NCBI RefSeq assembly: GCF_050337045.1
Contig: NZ_JAKJSO010000015.1
Span: forward strand, 124,001 to 188,000
From: Photobacterium kagoshimensis
GTDB taxonomy: Bacteria; Pseudomonadota; Gammaproteobacteria; Enterobacterales; Vibrionaceae
Reading direction: 5' to 3'
DNA: 64,000 bases
Under the pieces are notes generated by a model. The model was not told the origin of the DNA and made no database searches. It worked only from the letters and a program-made list of their open reading frames with translations. The position numbers and the translations under genes are program-made. Shown here one piece after another: positions 45,452 through 52,555 of the stretch (positions are counted from its first letter, which is position 1; every line of letters begins with the position of its first letter).

Positions 45452-46869
45452 TGAGTGAATCACGAGCGTGGTTCCCTGCGCCAGCATTGCCGGAAAAACT
45501 TGCGATAGCCAGTGTTGTACCGCCAATAGGAGGTATAGAGCAAAGTGGAGGGGATAGTTTTACATTTAGCGATAAATCCTTAGTTGAGCTTATAGAAAGG
45601 CTGCGTGAAAAAGGAGCGCTGCGAGATATCGAGTGGTTGATCATTTTTAGCCGTGATGAAGAATTTGCCCAGCTGAGTGTTGCTGAACGTTCAGGCGCTA
45701 TCAAATTGATTTGGTCTTATATCCTAAAAGACAGCAAATTAGTGAATATGTTGCTCTCTAAAATGATGCAAGGGTTAGAGAGAGGCTATCAATCCGTTGC
45801 TGAGCCAATAACCTCCGCAATGCCATCGAATGTGTCAGTATTAAAGTTAAATATAGATAAACAGCGGTTCGCATGGGTAAGGGCTCTGAATCAGCAAGAT
45901 TTGTTAACTTGTGCTCGAATAGGTCTGGCGAAGCACTGCACTATTCGAAATTATGTAGAGCAACTTGGTTATACCAAGGAGTCCAGCTACATCATCGATA
46001 TCTATAAGTTAGCGGCGCAGGTGTTACCCAACGCTCCTTCGGTTAAAGACTTAAGCTGGTGGTTAAAATGTCAAGCGGAGCTTACGCATGAAGAAACCGT
46101 TGCTCAGTTAGAGGTGTTATTACCTAGAGTCAGTTATGTTGAAGCCGGAACTCGATTTGATTGCTGGTTGCAGAAGCGATGCTTACCCGAAGGAAAAGAT
46201 ACCTATTGGTATGCTCTGAGCTCGGAAGCACAACTGAAACTGAAAAGCTTTTATAACGTTATAGATTTTAAATCAGTTAAATACTTATTTGAAAAGTTAA
46301 GTGAAACCTCTGTAGATCCAAATCTGATAGAAACTCATGCGCGTAATCTACTAATGAGAACTAACTTTTGGGCTGACTACAGCGATGCCTTTAAAAGGGT
46401 ACGCTTCTTATTAACTCATCGCTCTGAGCGCCTGCTAGAGCGTGAATGTAACCTTTCGCAATTTCGTGTAACGGTTATGCCTTACGACACTGTTAATGAA
46501 CAAAGTGAAATCTGCATTTTCGATACGGGAAGTTATTTCTTAATTGAACGCTTCAGAGGAACTGATTTTGATTTGGGTATATTTGAGAAAACACCAGCAT
46601 TGGAAGCGGTCCTATTTGGTCAGGAGTTACTTGATGGCCATGATATTGCGAGGTTAACGCCTAACTGGATTCATGACCACAAAGATTATTGGCAGAAGCG
46701 GCTAGTGAAGTTTTTGCAGCGTTTTGGCATCGTTCATAACAAAGGTATTCGGGCATGGTCATCACCTATACAGACAAAAGAGCAAGATCAAGTTAATACA
46801 ATGCTAGAGCGACGCTATAGCCGAGTTTTAGATAAAAGTAAGTATTTTAAAATAGGTAGAAATTGCTAA
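45451..46869 (+). CDS. EH-signature (ZorC-like) protein (module 2)
   Basis: This 472-residue soluble protein has a C-terminal region that fits the EH_Signature family of ZorC. Near residue 304 is FWADYSDAF, near 360 is FDTGSYFLIERF with the conserved Glu, and near 408 is a His before DYWQKRLVKFLQ. The same pattern recurs in the 49480 gene. The N-terminal 290 residues are not recognised and may bind DNA or the motor tail. In type I Zorya, ZorC is a DNA-binding protein acting with the nuclease/helicase ZorD, but there is no ZorD here. One-base overlaps on both sides make it part of the module. Domain naming is from memory of the motif, not a database search. Confidence 0.7.
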   Translation: MSESRAWFPAPALPEKLAIASVVPPIGGIEQSGGDSFTFSDKSLVELIERLREKGALRDIEWLIIFSRDEEFAQLSVAERSGAIKLIWSYILKDSKLVNMLLSKMMQGLERGYQSVAEPITSAMPSNVSVLKLNIDKQRFAWVRALNQQDLLTCARIGLAKHCTIRNYVEQLGYTKESSYIIDIYKLAAQVLPNAPSVKDLSWWLKCQAELTHEETVAQLEVLLPRVSYVEAGTRFDCWLQKRCLPEGKDTYWYALSSEAQLKLKSFYNVIDFKSVKYLFEKLSETSVDPNLIETHARNLLMRTNFWADYSDAFKRVRFLLTHRSERLLERECNLSQFRVTVMPYDTVNEQSEICIFDTGSYFLIERFRGTDFDLGIFEKTPALEAVLFGQELLDGHDIARLTPNWIHDHKDYWQKRLVKFLQRFGIVHNKGIRAWSSPIQTKEQDQVNTMLERRYSRVLDKSKYFKIGRNC

Positions 46870-48701
46870 TGGGAACAATATTCCAAGACCCTATGACGCT
46901 GATTTTCAGCATCATTATTTTGATTATCGCAGTGCTTGCCGCAGTCAATCTTTTTAATGCAACAAGCAAACTGTTCAAGCAATTAACTTCGGTGAATGTG
47001 GCCTTAAAAAGTTTAACTCATCGTGCTGAATATGATGAAGATGGTGAACTAGTCGAGTTAGATTGGCAGCCAAACGCATCAACGATAGCTTATCAAAATT
47101 ATGAGCAAATGAATGCGGCAATAGCAGCAACAGACTGTTTAAAAGCATCATGGGAAGAATATCAGCGTAGTATGCAATTCCCGGGTGTGGATTACACATT
47201 AAGCAAAGGGCAGGCACCGGCATTGCGTAATACGATGCAGGTCAAGTCGCTATTTAATAGCAGCAATATTGTCGAATCTAAATTGAACGTCCGCATGTAT
47301 ACATCAACCCCAAATATCCTCACAGGGCTTGGTTTGTTGTTTACATTCGTCGGCTTAATGATAGGGATCAGTGAAGCGGCGGTTGGCTTGAGCTCCAGTG
47401 ATATAGATGCAGCAAAGCAATCTCTAAACCCACTCTTGAGCGGTGCAAGTATTGCTTTTACAACGTCAGTTGTTGGTTTGTTACTTTCCATGATTTTCTC
47501 TGTATTTGAAAAGGCACAGTTCTACAAGTTAGAAAAAGCGGTTAAGGAATTTAGCGATTTTTTAGCGACACACATCGACTTTGTTGATGCAGATAAACTT
47601 GCTGCAATGCAGTTACAAGCAACCCAGTTACAAACTCAAGCACTAGCTGATTTTCAGGTTGATCAGCAACGTATTACAGACGAAACGATAACACGTGTAT
47701 CGAAAGAGTTCAGAGAGACACTCTTGGAGTCAGCGGGTTCCGAATTGAAAATGTTAGGTGAGCTCATTGGTAAAATGAATGATCGTTTAGAAGGGAACAT
47801 CACTCGCTTTACTGATAGCCAAGAACGCATGCAGTCGGTTACTGAAAAATTAACGCATACAATTGAAGACTCATTCGGAAAAGTAACAAATCAATTGGTT
47901 GATACAGTTAATGGAATGGGTGAACGTGAAGATGAGCGTGTACAAGCGGTAATCGATAATTTCCGCCATGTAATGAAAGATATAGAACAATCGCACCTTG
48001 CTATTAGTGAGCAAGTTCAGCTTGCTTCACAACAAGCAACAACAGCCACATTCGAGCAAGTTGAGCGCATGACCGCAGAAGTTTTACCTGCAATGATCAA
48101 CGATATTTCTTCGAGTATGACCTCTTCCGTAGAAGGCTTTGTAACCCGAATTCAAACTACAGAAGAAAGCATGAGCAGCCTACTCAGCCAGTTCCCAACG
48201 ACAGTTGAAATGCTAAAGAAAATGACACAAGAAGTTGCAGGTAATATAGAAGTGATGGGGCGTTTACAATCGTTAAATAACGGCTCAATCGAACAGCTAA
48301 GTGACATGGTCGCTAAGCTCAATCGTTCTAGTGATAGCTTGGTTAATGCAAATGACAAAGCTTCTGAAACAGCACAAGTCTATTCAATTGTTTTAGATTC
48401 AGTAAATGAAGCAGCCAATAAGAACATTGAAAATACTCAATGCGTTAATAAAGCGATGGAATCGCTCAAGCAAACAATGGCTTCTCAAACAGAGCACAGT
48501 GCTGAAATGAAACGAAGCTTGCAGCATGTATTTGATGGACTACGTAGTGGCTTAGAAGATTATACCCAGCAATCAAATAATTACATGCAATCGTTGGATC
48601 AATATTCAGCAGAGATCACTTCAAACCTTGTGGAAGCAACAAAAGAGCTACGTACTACAGTACAAGACATTGCTGCTGTTAATATTAAAGAGGTTGCGTA
48701 G
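46869..48701 (+). CDS. ZorA-like motor protein (module 3)
   Basis: This 610-residue MotA-family protein has a first helix near residues 8-28, then about 110 soluble residues. Two helices follow, near 143-165 (NILTGLGLLFTFVGLMIG) and 180-205 (LLSGASIAFTTSVVGLLLSMI), and then a helical tail of about 400 residues. The soluble insert between helices 1 and 2 is shared in position with the module 2 protein and absent in module 1, so modules 2 and 3 form a subgroup. The ATG at 46869 is preferred over a TTG at 46863, giving a TAATG junction with the gene before. Confidence 0.85.
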   Translation: MGTIFQDPMTLIFSIIILIIAVLAAVNLFNATSKLFKQLTSVNVALKSLTHRAEYDEDGELVELDWQPNASTIAYQNYEQMNAAIAATDCLKASWEEYQRSMQFPGVDYTLSKGQAPALRNTMQVKSLFNSSNIVESKLNVRMYTSTPNILTGLGLLFTFVGLMIGISEAAVGLSSSDIDAAKQSLNPLLSGASIAFTTSVVGLLLSMIFSVFEKAQFYKLEKAVKEFSDFLATHIDFVDADKLAAMQLQATQLQTQALADFQVDQQRITDETITRVSKEFRETLLESAGSELKMLGELIGKMNDRLEGNITRFTDSQERMQSVTEKLTHTIEDSFGKVTNQLVDTVNGMGEREDERVQAVIDNFRHVMKDIEQSHLAISEQVQLASQQATTATFEQVERMTAEVLPAMINDISSSMTSSVEGFVTRIQTTEESMSSLLSQFPTTVEMLKKMTQEVAGNIEVMGRLQSLNNGSIEQLSDMVAKLNRSSDSLVNANDKASETAQVYSIVLDSVNEAANKNIENTQCVNKAMESLKQTMASQTEHSAEMKRSLQHVFDGLRSGLEDYTQQSNNYMQSLDQYSAEITSNLVEATKELRTTVQDIAAVNIKEVA

Positions 48702-49480
48702 TGTTCTTGGTTAAATCGAAATCGGAAGAGTCAAATTATATGATGTCGGTTGCCGATATCATGTCTGGCTTAATGTTTATTTTCATTATTACCTTAGCTA
48801 TTTTTGTTGTCGACTTTTTGGTTGCCTCGCGTGATCATGAAGAAAAGATGAGCCAGTTGACGCAAGTATTAGATAAGCTAGATGAAAATAACGTCATGCG
48901 CGGTCAAATGCTGACCGATATGCAGGCAGCAATGGCCAAAAAAAGTGTCGAAGTTGAAATTGATCAAGAGCATGGTGTATTGCGTTTAAATGAAAATGCA
49001 ATTCGATTTGATACTGGTTCGGCTAGCCTGAATCGTACCCAAATGGAGAGGCTAGCAGTGGTTGCTGAGGTGCTAGCAAGCATTCTACCTTGTTATGGTC
49101 TTAACCAGCCTGAAAATGGGATGTGTCTCCCCGAGACTCAAGGGAAAATAGATTCGGTTTTCATTGAAGGGCATACAGATAATGTACCTATTGGTGGGCG
49201 GTTAGCCAAAATTTTCAGAGATAATTGGGAGCTCTCGGCACATCGTGCCATGTTTACCTATCGTGCAGTAACAGAACAGCAATCTATGTTGGCTGCAATG
49301 CTCAATAATAGTGCGCAGCCAGTAATAAGTGTTAGTGGGTACGGTGAAGGCCGCCCAGTACCTGGCCATGCTCATACTAAGCCAACTAACGATCCAACTA
49401 ATCGTCGAATAGATTTTCGTTTCATCATGACGCCCCCTTCAGTAACAGAAACCCAAGCAGCGTTAGAAGGGAACTTATAA
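48701..49480 (+). CDS. ZorB-like motor protein (module 3)
   Basis: This 259-residue protein has one membrane helix near 17-38 opening with SVADIMSGLMFIFIITLA (conserved Asp). A short coiled region follows, then the most typical OmpA-like domain of the three (FIEGHTDNVPIGG near residue 151, later NDPTNRRIDFRF). It starts with GTG overlapping the upstream TAG by one base. Two cysteines near 130 and 141 could form a disulfide in the periplasm. Confidence 0.87.
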   Translation: MFLVKSKSEESNYMMSVADIMSGLMFIFIITLAIFVVDFLVASRDHEEKMSQLTQVLDKLDENNVMRGQMLTDMQAAMAKKSVEVEIDQEHGVLRLNENAIRFDTGSASLNRTQMERLAVVAEVLASILPCYGLNQPENGMCLPETQGKIDSVFIEGHTDNVPIGGRLAKIFRDNWELSAHRAMFTYRAVTEQQSMLAAMLNNSAQPVISVSGYGEGRPVPGHAHTKPTNDPTNRRIDFRFIMTPPSVTETQAALEGNL

Positions 49481-50460
49481 TGATGAAAATGAATGATTGC
49501 GCAAGACCTACAGTGGTAGAAACTAGCCTGATGGCGACTTGGCGAGATAAAATTACCGCAGAGTTATTTTCACCGGCCAACTCACCTTCTGAAGAGGTGT
49601 TATTTACGTTAGAGGACTATCTTGACCGAAAAATTAGAATCGGTGAGCTAAATACATTATCGGTTTCTCGTACGCAACAGCAGTATTTACCTTGGGTACT
49701 TTTTCCGGATGAGCCTAAAAAAAGAAAAGGCTTACTCGCTAATTATGACGCATGGAATCAGATTTTTAAATTATTTAAGAATCGACCAGACGCTATTGCA
49801 GCCCAAACGTTAGTTGAGCAGCTACAAAAAAAATCAAAAGCTGTAACGTATGACCCTTTTAGCCAAATATTGGCTGATACAGAGAGTCTAGTTGCGCCAG
49901 TTGATAATCGTCGGTGGAAAAAATTAGATAAAGATATGCTCAGTTTTCAGAGTGAAATCGGAGCTAAGGGCGCATGGGCTCGAAATCTATTGATAAATAG
50001 GGCACATTCACTATTAAATTGTTTTAATGCTTTTATAGATAGCTCTAAAGAAAATGTAAACTCCAGCTTAGAACAAACGTCTGTTGATCTAAGAAATAAA
50101 TTCTGGCGCAATTATTTCGTGAAAGGTCATGTTCAGCATGTATGGTTAGTCGCGTCATGCAACAACTTTACAGATGTTAGTTCCGATAATTTTATATTGC
50201 GAAAACAAGAAAATAAAACACAACCGTCTATGGTTTTTCGTATAGGAAACTATTTAATATTAGAACGTTCAAATTGTAATGGGATGGTCATTTATGATAT
50301 GCCAAAAGATTATTCACAAATTGAAAGTCATATTCATTCAATGTTTACCGAAAAACCACAGAAACATAAGTTTAGCAGTGCTGGCTATTGGCAATATCGA
50401 ATAGCTAGTTTATTAAAAACATCTGTCAATTATATGCCCCGTTGGAAAGATTACATTTAG
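49480..50460 (+). CDS. EH-signature (ZorC-like) protein, short form (module 3)
   Basis: This 326-residue protein ends in the same pattern as the 45451 product. KFWRNYF lies near residue 205, FRIGNYLILERS near 253 (conserved Glu), and a His in QKHKF near 298 precedes GYWQYRIASLL. It lacks about 100-150 residues of the N-terminal region of its relative, and the remaining N-terminus is different. It is the last gene of the six-gene coupled set. An EH-type role in sensing or DNA binding is inferred from ZorC; no nuclease motif is visible. Confidence 0.65.
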   Translation: MMKMNDCARPTVVETSLMATWRDKITAELFSPANSPSEEVLFTLEDYLDRKIRIGELNTLSVSRTQQQYLPWVLFPDEPKKRKGLLANYDAWNQIFKLFKNRPDAIAAQTLVEQLQKKSKAVTYDPFSQILADTESLVAPVDNRRWKKLDKDMLSFQSEIGAKGAWARNLLINRAHSLLNCFNAFIDSSKENVNSSLEQTSVDLRNKFWRNYFVKGHVQHVWLVASCNNFTDVSSDNFILRKQENKTQPSMVFRIGNYLILERSNCNGMVIYDMPKDYSQIESHIHSMFTEKPQKHKFSSAGYWQYRIASLLKTSVNYMPRWKDYI

Positions 50461-50546
50461 AGCTAATGAATGAGTCACATTGGCAGTATAAGCTAAAATA
50501 TTATCAATCAAATAAAAGGTTTTAGCTTATACTTAATAATAACTTG

Positions 50547-50996
50547 TTAATTATATAGCTCAATAGTATCTTCAATTTCAGATAATCGGCTAAAACTTTT
50601 ATTGTTACAGGTTATTTTTTGTTTCTTATTTTCTATATCAATCTCTATGCTGATCTCTCGAGTATCTTCTCCTAGTTCAGCACTATTGTATTCTGTGAAA
50701 GTTAAACTTGACACTTTATTATGAGATTTTAAAAATAAAGTATTCTCATTAACTAATGATCTGTGGTAACTACCTTTTTCAAATGTTGAGTGTTCAAACT
50801 CACTTAGTGAAATGTTATCGTCGAAATTAAATTTTTCAAGTGTTAGTGCACTGTCTTCTAAGCATAGTAAAACTTCAACATCGGCAGGTATGCTGGACTG
50901 ACAGTAAAAAACCTCAGTTTCACATTTAGCTGATGTGCCAAGTGATAAAGACATTAAAGCGGTAGTGATTAAAGTAAGAGTGATTTTACGATGCAT
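50547..50996 (-). CDS. Secreted periplasmic protein, probable orphan immunity protein
   Basis: This 149-residue protein has a signal peptide (MHRKITLTLITTALMSLSLGTSA) and four cysteines in the mature part, two of them close together (KCETEVFYC). No family is recognised. It sits directly after, and overlaps, the 3' remnant of an N-acetylmuramidase gene on the same strand. That is the order of a type VI effector and its periplasmic immunity protein, so an immunity role is inferred. The ATG at 50996 is preferred because it starts the signal peptide; an extension to 51071 would read through the remnant. Confidence 0.65.
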   Translation of the reverse strand: MHRKITLTLITTALMSLSLGTSAKCETEVFYCQSSIPADVEVLLCLEDSALTLEKFNFDDNISLSEFEHSTFEKGSYHRSLVNENTLFLKSHNKVSSLTFTEYNSAELGEDTREISIEIDIENKKQKITCNNKSFSRLSEIEDTIELYN

Positions 50997-51165
50997 GTTT
51001 TTTATAAGCCTCTGCAAGTTTTGTATCGTACTTATTTTTCTTATATTCAGAGCCATTATAGCCCTTGGCAAACTGCGCCCAGTTTTTTTCGGTTAGGTGT
51101 TTTTTCAATCCACAGCTTACTATGAACGCCAAGAAAGCATCGAGTTGTTTTTTCTCTGACTTATA
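50986..51165 (-). pseudogene. C-terminal remnant of an N-acetylmuramidase (DUF3380-like)
   Basis: On the minus strand a 59-codon frame reads KQLDAFLAFIVSCGLKK, then NWAQFAKGYNGSEYKKNKYDTKLAEAY, ending at TAA 50986-50988. This matches the C-terminal end of N-acetylmuramidase domains of phage endolysins and type VI effectors. There is no start codon or catalytic N-terminal part; a stop lies about 35 bases upstream, so the gene is truncated. It overlaps the start of the secreted protein gene at 50996. The family was recognised from the FAKGYNG...YDTKLAEAY pattern. Confidence 0.6.
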
Positions 51166-51417
51166 TATACAGATACAAAGTCTTCTACAGTGTTAAATAT
51201 CGTTAATCTGGTTTGATATGTTACTTTATCTACGCGGTGAATTATATTTCCATGATACTTTATTTTACTGAATACAATGAGAAGGATCGAGCTAATTTAG
51301 TTTAAATGGCAATTTATGAATAGTTAATTATCTGAGATAATACTTTATTGGTTAAAGGGAAAGTATATCTAAAGCTAGTAAGATGCTTATTTGGGATATA
51401 TAAGAAATAACAATGAA

Positions 51418-52209
51418 ATGATGCTTAATAAAAAGGGTAGTGTAGTGAGTATTAACTGGGAACATCGTGCTGGCATTTTATGGGAATATTTGATTAAAAA
51501 TGCTAAAGAAAGTAAGAAAATGACTTACGGAGAGGCGGCAAAAATCATCAAAACGAATCCGTTATCTGTACGTTATTGTCTAGATCATATCCTTCATTAT
51601 TGTAAAAATAACCAATTGCCACCATTAACTGCCCTGGTGGTGAGTCAAGGGACAAAAGTGCCTGGTAGTGGATTTTTAGTTTGGGACATCGAGCAACTTG
51701 ATGAGGCATATCGTCAGATTGTAAAGTTCGATTGGAAAGGGCATGGAAATCCGTTTTCTGAGTTAGGTGAAGAGTTAACGACAGATGATTTAGCGATCAA
51801 ATTGCTCGAACAACCAGATAAAGCAGAACAGATATACCAGCAAGTTAAATCACGAGGAATGGCTCAGATCATTTTCCGTAAAGCTTTACTTGAAGCATAC
51901 GAATGTAAGTGCGCTATTTGCGATCTTGGGTATGAAGAAGCATTGGAAGCCGCTCATATTATTCCTTGGTCGCGAGCTTTACCAGCGGAAAAAATAGCGC
52001 CAACTAATGGCGTATTACTTTGTTCCAATCACCATAAATTATTTGATGCTGGTTGGCTAACGATCGATGATGAATATCAAATTCATTACGCTGGTGAATT
52101 GGAGGTTCTAGATTTTTATTCTAAGTCTGATAAATCTGCCACGGTTGCTCATCATGGGCGTAAAATTCGTCTTCCACAAGACGCTAAATTGCATCCTCAA
52201 TTTGAATAA
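51418..52209 (+). CDS. HNH endonuclease, restriction-type
   Basis: This protein of about 263 residues has an N-terminal helical, winged-helix-like part (MTYGEAAKIIKTNPLSVRY) and a C-terminal HNH_2-type nuclease. That domain holds CKCAICD near residue 164, EAAHIIPWS, and NGVLLCSNHHKLFDAGWLTI. Related proteins are annotated as putative restriction endonucleases. No methyltransferase is adjacent, so it may act on modified DNA or as a stand-alone defence gene. The start is uncertain: ATG at 51418 or 51421, or GTG at 51445, which has the best AAAGGG site. The region 50997-51417 upstream otherwise holds only the muramidase remnant. Confidence 0.78.
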   Translation: MMLNKKGSVVSINWEHRAGILWEYLIKNAKESKKMTYGEAAKIIKTNPLSVRYCLDHILHYCKNNQLPPLTALVVSQGTKVPGSGFLVWDIEQLDEAYRQIVKFDWKGHGNPFSELGEELTTDDLAIKLLEQPDKAEQIYQQVKSRGMAQIIFRKALLEAYECKCAICDLGYEEALEAAHIIPWSRALPAEKIAPTNGVLLCSNHHKLFDAGWLTIDDEYQIHYAGELEVLDFYSKSDKSATVAHHGRKIRLPQDAKLHPQFE

Positions 52210-52555
52210 ATTAGCTGGTCGGTTAATGACATACTCAGAAGGCGATTTTTACTCTAATACAGAGAAATCGGCATAAACTACTCGCCGACTGTAGTTGGTT
52301 AAGATATGCCTTAATAGAACGCTATTTATCAGCATCTGGACAGTAATTACATATCTACAATATAATATTGGTGCAAGATTGCATCTTTTACTGATTCTGT
52401 ATCATGTTGTCGAGTTTACTCCTAATAGCTGATATAAGAAAAGTAACTATCTATAAGCTCAAAAAGTCGTCACAAGCTACTGATAAGTTAGATTTAGGTC
52501 ATGAATTTAAATTCTCGCGTCAGCTCAGTCATTCGTTTCAATTGATAAGGTAATT
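52210..52555. other. AT-rich spacer before hsdR
   Basis: This gap of about 346 bases must carry the hsd operon promoter. No repeat, RNA gene or extra coding frame could be supported in it. Confidence 0.6.

Noticed and set aside
42456..49480. Flagellar MotA/MotB or TolQ/TolR/ExbBD genes
   Set aside because: The very long coiled tails, the EH-signature partners and the defence context fit Zorya-type motors instead; no flagellar, Tol or TonB genes are nearby.
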